In this document: in pieces, positions 9,102 through 19,383 of the stretch
Layout: each line of letters begins with the position of its first letter
Position numbering within the stretch: the stretch's first letter is position 1
Assembly (NCBI RefSeq): GCF_003958635.1
Contig: NZ_RSEK01000009.1
Coordinates: 61,322-125,321, forward strand
DNA length: 64,000 bases
Direction: 5' to 3'
Source of the DNA: Altericroceibacterium xinjiangense
GTDB lineage: Bacteria; Pseudomonadota; Alphaproteobacteria; Sphingomonadales; Sphingomonadaceae
Program-made: the position numbers and the translations under genes
The notes under the pieces: generated by a model
Told to the model about the DNA's origin: nothing
The model's database searches: none
Seen by the model: the letters and a program-made list of their open reading frames with translations, nothing else

Positions 9102-11966
9102 TCAATCCTGCGGCCTCTCCGGTAGGACGTTGATTTCAAGCCGCTGCTCCGGATCCAGGTAGCGCGAGGCCACTCTGCGGATGTCTTCGGGGGTGATGGC
9201 TGCGACCAGTTCCTTGCCCCGTGTGAAGCGCTCGATGTCTTGCGGCTCGCTTTGTGCGCGATCGGCCAGAGCCATCCAGCCGCCGTTGGTCTTCAGGGCA
9301 TTGTCGTAGGCTTCGAGCAGGGGGCGCCGGGCGCGCAGCAGCACGTCCTGGTCGACCGGCTCCTCGATCAGGGAGCGGATCGTCTCCAGCATGGCGTTGC
9401 GGGCTGGGTCGAGATCGTCCACCGAGACCGCGGCGGCGGTGTTGAAGGTGCCGTATCCCTCATACACTCGCGACTGGCTGGAATTCACCCCCGGAGAATA
9501 GGTTTCGCCAAGCTCCTCGCGCAGGGTGTCGGTCAACCGGACTTGCACGATGCGCTGCAGCAGCTCGAGCCGGATGGTTTCCTCGAAGTCCCGGTCGTCG
9601 GTCGTCGGCCATGTCATCCGCAGCAGCGCCTGATCGGCTGGGCCCCCGTGACGGACAACCCTAATGCCGCGGTCCTCGGTAAAGCTGCGCTGGCGGTTGT
9701 CCGCATACTGGCGGAAGTCCGGCTCCCGTTCAGGCAGGGCACCCAGAGTTCGTGCGATTAGGTCGATCGCGCGATCCTCATCGATGTCGCCCACCAGCGC
9801 CAACTCAAGCGCGCCCTCGCGCAGACGCTCGTCTATCTCGTTCCGCAGATCGGAGAAGCCGAGGGCGAGGTAGTCTTCCTTCGGCTGCAAGGTGAAGCGG
9901 GGATCGTTGTCGGATACGATGCCGCCCAGGGCATTACCCAGCGCATCGTTTGGCGTGGCGTTGCGACGGGCAAAAAAGTTCTCAATGTTCCGCCGGTACT
10001 GGGCTTCTCCCTGCGGGCGGTAACCCGGATCGGACACCGCGGCGGCAAGCACTTGCAACTGAAGTTCCAGATCGCGCGGAGTGGTTCCGGCCGCCATCCG
10101 GAAGGTATCGTCGTCCGTCGCGATGGAGAAGCCGACGCTGCGTCCGGCAAGGATCGAGTCCAGCTCGTCATAGGAATGCTTGCCCAGGCCGCCCATCGGG
10201 AGGACGGACGTCATGGCCGTGGCAAGCGGATCGTCCTTCGTGTTCAGCAGCAGGCCGCCATCGATGTTGAGCTGGACCGAAATCCGGTCCTCCTGCAAAT
10301 CGGTGCGCTTGAGGTTGAGTTTCAGCCCGTTGGCGAAAGTGATCGTGCGGATGCCCAGCACCGGCTCTTCCGTGTCCGAAACGATCTCGCCCGCCGGGCC
10401 GAAGTCGGTGTAGGCGAATTCGCCGGGCAGCGCTCCGTCCTGATTTTCGACGTCTGCGTTCCATGCGGCATCCCACGCGGCCCGCACTGCCTCAGCCCCG
10501 CCTTCAGGCGCGGTACGTCCTTCGAAGCGCAGCAGCGGATCCCGCAGGGGGACCGCCTGAACCCGCAAGGCCTCCAGCACGGCATCGGGCGTGATCGCAT
10601 CCTCCAGCGCCACGAAGCGTTCAAGCGCGCTTTCCGGCGTGGTCGGGACTTGTTCATCCTCGAGCAGGGCGATCGCCGCGCTGACAAAGTTGCGGTTGGA
10701 GCGGGTAGTGGCGCCCGCAGCCGCGTTTTCCAGCGATGTGCGCAGCCGGGCGATCTGCTCAGCCACTTCCGCTTCGGTAAAGCCGAAGGCGAACGCACGG
10801 CGGTATTCCCGCACGGCGGCAGCAAGCGCCTGCTCCCATTCCCCTTCGCCCGCATCGACGATCAGGTTCGTGCTGCGGGCTTCCTCGAACACGTCGCTGG
10901 TGCCAAAGCCGGCGCTGCGGAAAGGCGGGTCGTCAGAGCGGCTGAGGCGCGTCAGCCGGCGGTTGACGATCCCATAGCCTATCTGGCGCAGCACGTTCAC
11001 GCGCCGATTCTCAACGGTGTCGTCCTCGTCCAGCCACGGGCCGCTGCGGGTGGCGGTAATCCGTTCGGGCAGGGCGGGGTCGATGTAGACGGACGTCATG
11101 CCCGCGTGGCCGGGATCGACCGGGCCCGCGTCAGGCAAGCTGACGGTTGAGCCCTCCTGCCAGTCCCCAAAGTGCTTGCGGATCGCCTGCTCCACTTCGT
11201 CGGTGTCGAAATCGCCCACGACGACAACCGCCGCGTTGCCCGGCCGGTAGGCCCGCTGCCACAAGTCGCGGAGCTGATCCGGCGTGGCGTCGGCGATGGT
11301 TTCCGCCGTACCGATCGGCAGCCGGTCGGGAAAACGGGCTTCGGGATAGAAGAAGCGCAGCTGGTCCAGCAGGTTGCGATATTCATAGGTATCGCGCACG
11401 CGCCGTTCCGACAGGATCACGCCCTTCTCGCGTTCCACCGCCTCGGGCGCGAACGTCAGCTCGCTGGCCGTCTCACGCATCAGCATCAGGGCCGTATCCA
11501 GCAGGTCAGGATCGTTGCGCGGCAGGTTCAGCTTGTAGACGGTTGATTCGAAACCGGTCGCGGCGTTGGTGTCGGCGCCAAAGGCAAGGCCTTCGCGCTC
11601 CAGCAGCCGGACCATCTCGCCTTCCGGAATATTAGTCGATCCGTTGAAGGCCATGTGTTCGATGAAGTGGGCCAGCCCGCGTTCTTCCTCCGCTTCGGCC
11701 AGGGAACCGGCATCGATCCACAACTGCACGACTGCCTGCCCGCGCGGCGTGCCGTTGGGCCGGATGATGAACCGCATTCCGTTGTCGAGCCTGCCGAACC
11801 GGAAGCTCGGGTCCACCGGCAAGTCGCTGCGCTCGAACGCCCAGGGCGTGTCGCTGGAAGCCGTGCTGGGCGGGACGGAAACGGCCGCGATCTGCGCCTG
11901 CGCGGCGTAAGGAACGCCGGAAGCCGACAACAGAAGCAGCACTGGGAAGAAACGAAGAGATTTCAT
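9102..11966 (-). CDS. M16 family zinc metallopeptidase, exported
   Basis: This 954-residue protein has a Sec signal (hydrophobic LRFFPVLLLLSASG, likely cut after AAQAQ). Two homologous M16 halves follow. The N-terminal half has the inverted zinc motif HFIEH (His100, Glu103, His104) and a downstream conserved Glu region (EREKGVILSE). The C-terminal half lacks a second zinc motif, as is usual in two-domain pitrilysin-type enzymes. It should be a periplasmic or membrane-associated peptidase. The start at ATG 11966 places the signal peptide at the terminus; GTG 11984 is an alternative. It sits between purC and purS on the same strand without an obvious functional link. Confidence 0.92.
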   Translation of the reverse strand: MKSLRFFPVLLLLSASGVPYAAQAQIAAVSVPPSTASSDTPWAFERSDLPVDPSFRFGRLDNGMRFIIRPNGTPRGQAVVQLWIDAGSLAEAEEERGLAHFIEHMAFNGSTNIPEGEMVRLLEREGLAFGADTNAATGFESTVYKLNLPRNDPDLLDTALMLMRETASELTFAPEAVEREKGVILSERRVRDTYEYRNLLDQLRFFYPEARFPDRLPIGTAETIADATPDQLRDLWQRAYRPGNAAVVVVGDFDTDEVEQAIRKHFGDWQEGSTVSLPDAGPVDPGHAGMTSVYIDPALPERITATRSGPWLDEDDTVENRRVNVLRQIGYGIVNRRLTRLSRSDDPPFRSAGFGTSDVFEEARSTNLIVDAGEGEWEQALAAAVREYRRAFAFGFTEAEVAEQIARLRTSLENAAAGATTRSNRNFVSAAIALLEDEQVPTTPESALERFVALEDAITPDAVLEALRVQAVPLRDPLLRFEGRTAPEGGAEAVRAAWDAAWNADVENQDGALPGEFAYTDFGPAGEIVSDTEEPVLGIRTITFANGLKLNLKRTDLQEDRISVQLNIDGGLLLNTKDDPLATAMTSVLPMGGLGKHSYDELDSILAGRSVGFSIATDDDTFRMAAGTTPRDLELQLQVLAAAVSDPGYRPQGEAQYRRNIENFFARRNATPNDALGNALGGIVSDNDPRFTLQPKEDYLALGFSDLRNEIDERLREGALELALVGDIDEDRAIDLIARTLGALPEREPDFRQYADNRQRSFTEDRGIRVVRHGGPADQALLRMTWPTTDDRDFEETIRLELLQRIVQVRLTDTLREELGETYSPGVNSSQSRVYEGYGTFNTAAAVSVDDLDPARNAMLETIRSLIEEPVDQDVLLRARRPLLEAYDNALKTNGGWMALADRAQSEPQDIERFTRGKELVAAITPEDIRRVASRYLDPEQRLEINVLPERPQD

Positions 11967-12045
11967 GCAGCCGTTCTGGCTCACCGGGGCTTAACAGGCA
12001 ATGTCTTGCCCCGGATTGCCTGTTCTGAGCCGCAATTACTGCCGT

Positions 12046-12840
12046 CTACTTTTTCGGCTTGTTCCGGAGCCGGGAGCGGTGATGGGCAATGTCGAACACT
12101 TCGCCGGCATTGTCGTCGTTCTGCAAGAGACCAAGCCGGCGCGCGACTTCCTGGTACGCTTCTTCCTCTCCGCCAAGGTCGCGGCGGAAGCGGTCCTTGT
12201 CCAGTTTTTCGTTCGTCTTCATGTCCCACAGACGGCAGCCGTCAGGGCTGATCTCGTCCGCCAGGATCACGCGGCTGTAATCGCCGTCCCACAAGCGGCC
12301 GAACTCCAGCTTGAAGTCGATCAGCCGGATATCGATCGCGGCGAACATCCCGCACATGAAGTCGTTGATGCGGATCGCCATCGAGGAGATGTCCTGCATC
12401 TCTTCGTTGTTCGCCCAGCCGAAGCAGGCGATATGCTCTTCGGCGATCAGCGGATCGCCAAGGGCATCGTCCTTGAAGTAGTATTCGATCAGGGTGTGGG
12501 GCAGCGGCTCCCCTTCCTCGATCCCCAGGCGCTTGGACAGCGATCCGGCGGCGACGTTGCGGACCACGACCTCGATCGGGATGATCTCCACCTGGCGGAC
12601 CAGCTGTTCGCGCATGTTCAGCCGGCGAATGAAGTGCGTCGGAATGCCGATATGCGAAAGACGGGTGAACACGTGCTCGGAGATGCGGTTGTTGATCACC
12701 CCCTTGCCGTTGATCGTGCCCTTCTTCTGGGCGTTGAAGGCCGTCGCATCGTCCTTGAAGTACTGGATGATCGTGCCCGGCTCGGGCCCTTCATAAAGGA
12801 TCTTGGCCTTGCCTTCGTAGATCTGGCGGCGACGGGACAT
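12046..12840 (-). CDS. purC: Phosphoribosylaminoimidazole-succinocarboxamide synthase
   Basis: SAICAR synthase joins CAIR and aspartate using ATP in purine synthesis. The protein begins [18 protein letters not shown], the classic PurC N terminus with its nucleotide-binding loop. It continues with family landmarks such as [33 protein letters not shown] and a [12 protein letters not shown] segment. The 264-residue length from ATG 12840 is typical; the upstream ATG at 12864 would add eight residues with no family support. It is followed on the same strand by the M16 peptidase, then purS and purQ. Confidence 0.97.
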   Translation of the reverse strand: MSRRRQIYEGKAKILYEGPEPGTIIQYFKDDATAFNAQKKGTINGKGVINNRISEHVFTRLSHIGIPTHFIRRLNMREQLVRQVEIIPIEVVVRNVAAGSLSKRLGIEEGEPLPHTLIEYYFKDDALGDPLIAEEHIACFGWANNEEMQDISSMAIRINDFMCGMFAAIDIRLIDFKLEFGRLWDGDYSRVILADEISPDGCRLWDMKTNEKLDKDRFRRDLGGEEEAYQEVARRLGLLQNDDNAGEVFDIAHHRSRLRNKPKK

Positions 12841-13002
12841 AAGCGGTTCCTGCTCGAGCTTCAAACGCAGCGCCCCGGCGGTGCATCCGCCTTCCTGAAA
12901 AGAAGCGGCAACGCACGGGGCCGGGGCGTTTCATGGAGCTATAGAATGAAAGCGCCATGAAGGCAATTGCACCGCCCTGCGCCTGTGATAGCGCGCAGCG
13001 TC

Positions 13003-13590
13003 ATGGCTATCGAAACCTGCACCCTTTCCGGCAAGGAGATCGCGCCGCTGCTGAGCGAGGTCGCCGCCTTGCGCATCGCCGTCTTCGCCGAATTCCCGTA
13101 TCTCTATGATGGCGATACCGACTACGAGGAATCTTACCTGCGTGACTTTGCGGGCGAGCCTGGCAGCGTGCTGATCGGCGCCTTTGACGGACAGCGGCTG
13201 GTCGGGATCGCCACCGCTTCGCCGATGGCGGGGCAGAAGGCGGAATTCCGCGCACCCTTCGAGGCGCGCGGGCTCGACACCGCCAGGCTGTTCTATTTCG
13301 GAGAAAGCGTACTCCTGCCGGATTATCGCGGAAGGGGGATCGGCCATGCCTTCTTCGATCGTCGGGAGGCGGCAGCGCGCGCCGCCGGGGCGACCCACGC
13401 CTGTTTTGCAGCCGTGGTGCGCGGCCCGGATCATCCTGCCCGCCCACTTGCGTACCGTCCGCTGGATGAGTTCTGGCGCAAGCGAGGTTATGGGAAGGTC
13501 TCGGGCCTCGTCACCCACCTTTCGTGGAAGGAGCACGGGGACGCCGCGGAATGCGCCAAGCCGATGCAGTGCTGGATGCGGACGCTGTGA
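13003..13590 (+). CDS. GNAT-family N-acetyltransferase
   Basis: A 195-residue protein with the GNAT core: a beta strand (SVLIGAFDGQRLVGIATASP), then a VLLPDYRGRGIG acetyl-CoA pyrophosphate loop (R-G-R-G-I-G), then HAFFDRREAAARAAG. The C-terminal part is longer than in minimal GNATs and includes RPLDEFWRKRGYGKVSG, near the usual acceptor-site wall. The substrate cannot be predicted. ATG 13003 gives a compact start; the frame also opens at TTG 12967. It is divergent from purC and stands alone. Confidence 0.85.
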   Translation: MAIETCTLSGKEIAPLLSEVAALRIAVFAEFPYLYDGDTDYEESYLRDFAGEPGSVLIGAFDGQRLVGIATASPMAGQKAEFRAPFEARGLDTARLFYFGESVLLPDYRGRGIGHAFFDRREAAARAAGATHACFAAVVRGPDHPARPLAYRPLDEFWRKRGYGKVSGLVTHLSWKEHGDAAECAKPMQCWMRTL

Positions 13591-13680
13591 CCGCGCCCCG
13601 CAAACCGGGCTTGTAGTTGCTCAGCGATTGACGCTTCCGCCGCTTGCTCTCAAACGGCCGGCAAAACGGATGGGACTCCA

Positions 13681-16600
13681 ATGAAGGCACACCTGTATCG
13701 CGCCGGGGCCGCGCCTGCGGCGCTCGCGGCCATGCTGTTGAGCGCGCCGGCAGCGGCGCAGGCCGCAGTGGCGGACGAAGGGCAGATCGTCGTCACCGGC
13801 ACGCTGATCCGCGGCGCAGTGGAGCAGGCGCCCGCGCCGGTTGAGGTGATCACCGCCGAAGACCTGGCGCTGCAAGGCTCTCCGACAGCGGTGGACCTGA
13901 TCAAGCTTCTGCCCGGCTCGGCCGGGGTTCTGGGCGATGCGGCGCAATTCGACACTCGCAGCCAGTTCAACGAAGGCACGGCCTCGATCAACTTGCGCGG
14001 GTTGGGCCCCCAACGCACACTGGTGCTGCTGAACGGCAATCGCCTGGCCGCGACGGGCGGGGGCAACGTGCCGACAGTGGACATCAACCTGATCCCGTGG
14101 GGCGCGATCGACCGGATCGAGATCCTGAAGGACGGTGCAGCCGCGACCTATGGTTCCGACGCGATCGCCGGGGTGGTGAACTTCATCACCCGCACCGACC
14201 AGGACGGCTTTCTGGCATCGGGCGATTACCGGTACGTCCGGGGTTCGGACGGAGACTGGACGGGCGCCCTGAGCTGGGGCGGGGATCTCGGCCCGGCGCG
14301 GGTGTTCGTTGCGGGTGGATACCAGCATCGCAGCGAACTGGCGGTGACCGACCGCGACTGGGCGCTGCAGCCTTATGGCGTGAACCCGCAAGGCGGCTTT
14401 TCCGGCGGCGGCAGCCCGGGCAACTTTGACTTCAACGGCTCGACAGGCGGAATTCGCTTCGATGCGGATGAAGGGTGTGAGGCGTTGGGCGGCTTCCGTT
14501 CGCTCCCCGGATCGACCGCGGACTTGTGCAACACGAACTACCTGGCCTTCAGCAACATCGTTGAGCCGGAGGATCGGTTTCAGCTGTTTGCAGATATCGA
14601 ACTCCCGCTCAGCGATCGCCTTGGCCTGCGGCTGACCGGACTTTACGGGCACACGGATACGGTGCTTACAACCAGCCCGAGCTATTTACCGACCATAGCC
14701 CCATCGGGAAATGCGGCGTTTGGCGGGAGCGGACTGTTCGTGATCCCGAGCTACGCCCCGGCGCTGATCGACTATTGCCGGCGCTACGGTGCGGCGGCGG
14801 GCTGCGATGCGGATGCGGCCGGCAACCCGCAATCCTCCGCGCTTGCTTACCCGGTTCGGTTCCGCCCGTTGCTGCTGGGCGGAAATCCGCTGTTCGACAA
14901 CAGCCGCATGGCGGCCAAGCTGCCGCGCAATTCTGACCTTTATCAGGTCACGGGCGAACTGGCCTACGATCTTGCCCCGGCGCTGACCCTGACCGGCGGT
15001 GTGACCTTTTCTGAGTACGACCGCTACTTCGAAGGCGGTGACAATTTCGTCGATCTTTTCCAGAACGCGCTCGCCGGGTTTGGGGGAGAGAACTGCGCTT
15101 ACGCCACCCCCCAGTCGCGTGCGGGGCTGACTCAGGCCCAGCTTGCCGCGCTGGCGGGCACCGATGGCTGCCAATTCTTCAACCCGTTCTCCACGGCGAC
15201 GCAAGCCAACGTTGTTACCGGCCAGGCTAACCCTGAGTATGCGGGCGCGAGCAACCCCTTCGGCTTCGGTCTTGCCCCCGGTGCCGGTCTGATCAACGAT
15301 GCCTCTACGGTTGACGATTTCTTCACCATCATCCAGCGCCGGGCGAATATCCGGCAGTGGGTCGGCAACCTCGTCCTTTCAGGCGAAAGCGGGGTGCAGC
15401 TTCCGGGCGGCGCGGTGCGCTTTGCGCTTGGCGGGCAGTATCGCGACGACAGGTATGTTCGCGAGTACGGCGCGACCAACAATCTCGATGTCTATCCCTG
15501 TCCCGGATCGGTGCTGAACCCGGCCGCCACCTGCAATCCCGAAGTTGGGCCGGTCGGCTTTCTGGGTTCCAATCGGAACGTCGACGTGGCGAGCGACGTC
15601 TGGGCGGTGTTCGCAGAAGCGCAGCTGCCGATCACCGATCGAATCACCGCGCAGATCGCGGCAAGGTATGAGGATTACGGTGCCGGGGTCGGCTCCACCT
15701 TTGATCCGCAGGCGCGGATCAGTGCTGAACTGACCGACTGGCTTTCCGTCCGTGGCGGGGTTGGCACGACATTTCGGGGGCCGCCGCCGCAAAGCACGCT
15801 GAGCGATCTCGTCATCCTGACCTTCATCGGCGGGGCCTTCCGTGCGGTGGACACGCTCGGCAATCGGGACCTCGATCCCGAAAGCGCAACGACGTACAAT
15901 GCCGGGCTGCTGATCGACCGGGGACGATTCCGGGCGAGCCTTGACTGGTGGCGCTACGACTTTTCCGGCGGGATCGAGAACGAGCCAGTCAACGGCATCG
16001 TAGCCGCCCTGTTTGGCGCGACCGGGTCGGCCAATTGCGGCGACCCGGCCTACGCCGGCCTGCAGACGCGCTTCACGTTTTCTGGCGGGATCTGCGGCGC
16101 ATCCAACGTCCAGCGGTTGCGGAGCTATACCTTCAATTCAGCGGATGTCCGGACCAGCGGGCTCGATTTCCAGGCTAGCTACGAAGCGGATCTTGGCGCA
16201 GCAGTTGTGCAGACGGGCGTTTCCGGCACCTACGTGATCGAATACGAAGTCGGGGACGTGGTGGTGGAAGGGATCATGGTCCAGCCCGCCTTCGATGCGG
16301 TCGGCAAGCTGAATTACCAGACGACTGCTTACCCACTGCCGCAGTGGAAGGGTTACGGATGGGTGCAGGGCCTGTTCGGACCGCACGCCCTGCGCCTGCA
16401 GGTGAACTACATCGACGGCACTACGGATCAGCGCGGCGCGGACGTGTTCGGGCCGAACTGCGCGGTGCTCGCCTGCGCCGCGGTAACCGGTGGAAAGCAG
16501 GTCGGCAGCTTCACTACGCTTGACGCAAGCTGGCGCTGGTCGCTGCCGACCCGCACGATCCTGTCGGTTGCCCTGACCAACCTGTTCGACACCGATCCGC

Positions 16601-16689
16601 CGTTCGCGCGGCTGGACCAGAACTACGACCCGCTGACAGCCAGCCCACTTGGCTTTACGGCGAAAGTGGGGGTGAGCCAGGCCTTCTGA
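13681..16689 (+). CDS. TonB-dependent outer membrane receptor
   Basis: The 1002-residue protein starts with a signal peptide (cut likely after APAAAQA). A TonB-box-like strand QIVVTGTLIRG follows, then a plug domain (PAPVEVITAEDLALQGSPTA, INLRGLG, RTLVLLNGNR, IDRIEILKDGAAATYGSDAIAGVVNF) and a long beta barrel ending in a hydrophobic, aromatic-terminated strand (GVSQAF). This is the carbohydrate/oligomer-type architecture common in sphingomonads rather than a short siderophore receptor. ATG 13681 follows GGGACT. It is the first gene of the accessory region. With the MFS carrier and PQQ dehydrogenases downstream it could bring a large substrate across the outer membrane, but that is inference from position. 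Confidence 0.93.
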   Translation: MKAHLYRAGAAPAALAAMLLSAPAAAQAAVADEGQIVVTGTLIRGAVEQAPAPVEVITAEDLALQGSPTAVDLIKLLPGSAGVLGDAAQFDTRSQFNEGTASINLRGLGPQRTLVLLNGNRLAATGGGNVPTVDINLIPWGAIDRIEILKDGAAATYGSDAIAGVVNFITRTDQDGFLASGDYRYVRGSDGDWTGALSWGGDLGPARVFVAGGYQHRSELAVTDRDWALQPYGVNPQGGFSGGGSPGNFDFNGSTGGIRFDADEGCEALGGFRSLPGSTADLCNTNYLAFSNIVEPEDRFQLFADIELPLSDRLGLRLTGLYGHTDTVLTTSPSYLPTIAPSGNAAFGGSGLFVIPSYAPALIDYCRRYGAAAGCDADAAGNPQSSALAYPVRFRPLLLGGNPLFDNSRMAAKLPRNSDLYQVTGELAYDLAPALTLTGGVTFSEYDRYFEGGDNFVDLFQNALAGFGGENCAYATPQSRAGLTQAQLAALAGTDGCQFFNPFSTATQANVVTGQANPEYAGASNPFGFGLAPGAGLINDASTVDDFFTIIQRRANIRQWVGNLVLSGESGVQLPGGAVRFALGGQYRDDRYVREYGATNNLDVYPCPGSVLNPAATCNPEVGPVGFLGSNRNVDVASDVWAVFAEAQLPITDRITAQIAARYEDYGAGVGSTFDPQARISAELTDWLSVRGGVGTTFRGPPPQSTLSDLVILTFIGGAFRAVDTLGNRDLDPESATTYNAGLLIDRGRFRASLDWWRYDFSGGIENEPVNGIVAALFGATGSANCGDPAYAGLQTRFTFSGGICGASNVQRLRSYTFNSADVRTSGLDFQASYEADLGAAVVQTGVSGTYVIEYEVGDVVVEGIMVQPAFDAVGKLNYQTTAYPLPQWKGYGWVQGLFGPHALRLQVNYIDGTTDQRGADVFGPNCAVLACAAVTGGKQVGSFTTLDASWRWSLPTRTILSVALTNLFDTDPPFARLDQNYDPLTASPLGFTAKVGVSQAF

Positions 16690-16719
16690 AGCTGGCGCAG
16701 GGGATGGATGGCGCGGCGG

Positions 16720-17322
16720 TCAGCCGGCCAGACGCGCCGCGGTTTCCGCCACCCGGCGCCCCAGGTACCGCGCACCGCCGAGATCGGCTTCGCTCGGCAT
16801 TCTCGATCCGTCGCCGCCGGCGATGGTAGTCGCGCCATAAGGCGCGCCGCCCTTGACCTCATCCACGCCGTTCTGCTCGCCATAGCCGTAGTCCAGCCCG
16901 ACGATGGTCATGCCCATGTGCAGCAGGTTCGTGAGGATGGAGAACAAGGTCGTCTCCTGCCCGCCGTGCTGCGCAGCGGTGGAGGTGAAGGCTGCGCCAA
17001 CCTTTCCGATCAGCTTGCCGCTGGCCCACAAGCCGCCGGCGCGGTCCCAGAAAGCAGCCATCTGGCTCGGCATCCGGCCGAAGCGGGTCGGGGCGCCGAC
17101 AACGATTCCGTCAAAGTCGGCCAGTTCTTCCGGCCCGTCGATTTGCCGGTGCCCTTCCATTTTGCGGAAGCCCGCTGCTTCGGCGACTTCCTTCGGAGCG
17201 GTTTCAGGAACATGCCGGATTTCGCAATCGTGCCCCGCTTCGCGTACCCCTTCAGCGACGGCTTCGGCCATTGCTGCAATATGGCCATAGGAGGAATAGT
17301 AGAGCACGAGGATGCGAGCCAT
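16720..17322 (-). CDS. wrbA: NAD(P)H:quinone oxidoreductase, WrbA flavodoxin-like
   Basis: WrbA reduces quinones by two electrons with FMN and NAD(P)H. The 200-residue length is typical. The flavodoxin-like FMN loop [21 protein letters not shown] is at the N terminus. The [21 protein letters not shown] and [16 protein letters not shown] segments are hallmark WrbA motifs. ATG 17322 ([11 protein letters not shown]) is chosen over the upstream in-frame ATG 17352 because the strand-loop-helix should begin at the terminus. It follows the MFS gene on the same strand with a 67-bp gap. A quinone reductase beside quinoprotein dehydrogenases is suggestive but may be a coincidence. Confidence 0.94.
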   Translation of the reverse strand: MARILVLYYSSYGHIAAMAEAVAEGVREAGHDCEIRHVPETAPKEVAEAAGFRKMEGHRQIDGPEELADFDGIVVGAPTRFGRMPSQMAAFWDRAGGLWASGKLIGKVGAAFTSTAAQHGGQETTLFSILTNLLHMGMTIVGLDYGYGEQNGVDEVKGGAPYGATTIAGGDGSRMPSEADLGGARYLGRRVAETAARLAG

Positions 17323-17389
17323 GGGTGTCCTTTCCGCTGGGGTTTCTTTCACAAGCCTCCGGAGGCGCGGCAGTTCCTTGCCTGCGCGT

Positions 17390-18706
17390 TCACTCTCCCC
17401 TGGCTTCGGCCGCCTCGACGGCGTGATGGTAGGGCTTCAGCGCCAGCCACGCGAACAGCAGGCCCAGTGGGCCTAGAATGATGAAGGACGTGGCCATCGC
17501 CAGCCCCAGCTGCTGCGGCCCATAGATGTTGTCGCTGAACAAGGCGACGACGAGCGGCCCAAGCCCGTAGCCGAGCACGTTGTAGATCGCGATGTAGATC
17601 GCGGTGGTCGTCCCACGCATGCGGCCCGGCGTAACTGACTGGATCGCTGCGTTTGCCGGGCCCGAGCCGAGCGAGCCGAGGAACAGGGCCAGGCCTACGA
17701 ACGTGAAAGCCATCCAGGCCTTGGGTAGGAGCGGGTAAACTACCGCAATCGGGATCAGCGGAATCGTGACCAGGAAGACGATCCGCATGTTCGCGTCCTT
17801 GATCCCCTTGCGCGCCATCCGGGTCGCCAGCCACCCGCCCAGCACCAGCCCGATCGGGGAGACGATCAGGGAGATGATGCCCAGCGTCGGTCCTGGTTCG
17901 CCCGGGGCGTAGCCAAACTCCCGTTCGAAGAACGCGGGTGACCAGACGGTGATGCCGAAGCTCAGCATCGCCTTCACCCCGTTGGCGATGAACATCGGGA
18001 CGTAGGTGGCGCGAAGGCCCCAGAGAAAGGCGATCACGTCAAGGAAGCTGGGCGTCTTCGCGCCGGGAGCTTCGCGTCGCGGCGGTTCCGGCACGGTGGC
18101 GACCAGCACCAGGGCCCACAGCACGCCCGGGAGGCCCACGATCAGGAAAGTCATCTGCCAGGGGCGCAGGGTGCCCAGAAGGGGAAACGTCTGCGGGCCA
18201 ATTTCCGTCAGCCAGCCGATCAACCACCCGCCCACCAGCAGCGCGACGCCGCTCCCCGCTACCGTCCCGATGCCGATAACCGAGATTGGCTGGGCAAGTT
18301 TGTCCCGCGGAAACAAGTCCGATGTCATCGAATACGTCGCGGGCGCGTTGCAGCTTTCTCCGATGCCGACCGCCATCCGGGCCATCACGAGCTGAGTGAA
18401 ATTCTGCGCCAACCCGCAGGCTGCGGTCATCAGGCTCCAGAGCGCGATTCCAAAACCCACGATCCATTTGCGCGGGCCCCGGTCCACCAGCCGCGCAATT
18501 GGAATGCCCGCCAGCACGTAGAACACGACGAAGGCGAAGCCGACCAGCAGGCTGATCTGGGTGTCGCTGACTCCAAGATCCGCCTTGATTGGAGTCACCA
18601 GCAGGGTCAATATCTGCCGGTCGAGATAATTGAACATTAGCGCGACGGTGAAGACGGCAACCGCCCACCAGCTGCGCGCGCCCGAAACCTGCGCTCTCTC
18701 GTGCAT
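17390..18706 (-). CDS. MFS transporter, spinster-like
   Basis: This 438-residue integral membrane protein has about twelve hydrophobic segments. The N-terminal half carries [29 protein letters not shown] and the cytoplasmic loop motif [10 protein letters not shown] between helices 2 and 3. Helix 4-5 has [26 protein letters not shown], a pattern of spinster-type and hexuronate/aromatic-acid carriers in proteobacteria. Substrate is unknown; in alphaproteobacteria such carriers often sit in catabolic clusters. It is on the same strand as the PQQ dehydrogenase operon upstream but is separated from it by a strong terminator at 18829-18858. It probably has its own promoter in 18707-18828. Confidence 0.9.
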   Translation of the reverse strand: MHERAQVSGARSWWAVAVFTVALMFNYLDRQILTLLVTPIKADLGVSDTQISLLVGFAFVVFYVLAGIPIARLVDRGPRKWIVGFGIALWSLMTAACGLAQNFTQLVMARMAVGIGESCNAPATYSMTSDLFPRDKLAQPISVIGIGTVAGSGVALLVGGWLIGWLTEIGPQTFPLLGTLRPWQMTFLIVGLPGVLWALVLVATVPEPPRREAPGAKTPSFLDVIAFLWGLRATYVPMFIANGVKAMLSFGITVWSPAFFEREFGYAPGEPGPTLGIISLIVSPIGLVLGGWLATRMARKGIKDANMRIVFLVTIPLIPIAVVYPLLPKAWMAFTFVGLALFLGSLGSGPANAAIQSVTPGRMRGTTTAIYIAIYNVLGYGLGPLVVALFSDNIYGPQQLGLAMATSFIILGPLGLLFAWLALKPYHHAVEAAEARGE

Positions 18707-18828
18707 TCCTGTTTTTCTCCCTGTCAGGAGAATGCCGGGAGGCGAAGGGAGGGCAAGGGTAAATCGTGTGGACCAGAATCCGCCGGTCCAGATGCTGCGG
18801 CCCCGTTATCCGTCCATGTGCCGGGCAC

Positions 18829-18858
18829 AAAAAAGGCCGCTCGAAAGCGGCCTTTTAA
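18829..18858. terminator. Bidirectional Rho-independent terminator
   Basis: A perfect 11-bp inverted repeat, AAAAGGCCGCT / AGCGGCCTTTT with a CGAA loop (18831-18856), has A-rich and T-rich flanks. On the minus strand it gives a GC stem followed by a T run, so it should end the transcript of the PQQ dehydrogenase operon whose last gene stops at 18899. Confidence 0.85.
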
Positions 18859-18863
18859 GCTTG

Positions 18864-18893
18864 TCATCCCGGCAGGCTGGCCTGCCGGGATGA
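18864..18893. repeat. Perfect inverted repeat beside the terminator
   Basis: TCATCCCGGCAGG and its reverse complement flank CTGG, forming a 13-bp stem with a 4-base loop. It lies between the DUF6152 stop and the terminator hairpin. No T run follows it directly. It may be a second transcript-end hairpin or a REP-like dispersed element; a genome-wide count of the stem would decide. Confidence 0.7.
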
Positions 18894-18898
18894 AGTTC

Positions 18899-19336
18899 TT
18901 ACTGCCGCTTTGCGCGCGCAGCCGCTGCGGCGACCGCTTCGGTCGTTGGATTGCCGAGCGAGAGCTTCTGGCCGTTCGGGAAGCTGATCTCAGCGGCGCT
19001 GGCGCGGGTATCGCCGTCGCGTGCGGCGAAGGCCTGCACAGCGATGTCGGTGCCCGGCGGCAGCGAGTTCCGGTTCCAGCCACGGCGGAGCAGCGCGCTC
19101 GGTGCACCGCCTTCAACGCGCCAGATCTCGTGCTTGCCGGTGCGCGGGTTCACGCGGTCGATGTGAATCCAGGAATGGGGATTTACCCATTCGAACTTCA
19201 CGACCTTGCCTTCGATCAGGACCTGCTTGTTGCGATCGAATTCGGCGGCGAACGAGTGGTGGGCGTAAGCCGCACCCGCGCCCGTTGTCGCCAGAACGGC
19301 GCCGATCACGGCAGTACGCCAGGTTTTCATACGCAT
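18899..19336 (-). CDS. DUF6152-family exported protein
   Basis: A 145-residue protein has a signal peptide (TAVIGAVLATTGAGAAYA) directly followed by HHSFAAEFD, the hallmark start of mature DUF6152 proteins. The rest is beta-rich (VLIEGKVVKFEWVNPHSWIHID, WRVEGGAPSALLRRGW). The adjacent His residues at the mature N terminus could bind a metal, which is inference. ATG 19336 is chosen because AAGGAGT lies at ideal spacing before it. It is the last gene of the PQQ dehydrogenase operon (47 bp after the preceding gene) and is followed by the terminator. Function of the family is unknown. Confidence 0.85.
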   Translation of the reverse strand: MRMKTWRTAVIGAVLATTGAGAAYAHHSFAAEFDRNKQVLIEGKVVKFEWVNPHSWIHIDRVNPRTGKHEIWRVEGGAPSALLRRGWNRNSLPPGTDIAVQAFAARDGDTRASAAEISFPNGQKLSLGNPTTEAVAAAAARAKRQ

Positions 19337-19383
19337 GGTAGTTACTCCTTGTGCAGTTCTTGTAACGATGCGGTATTCCGCAT

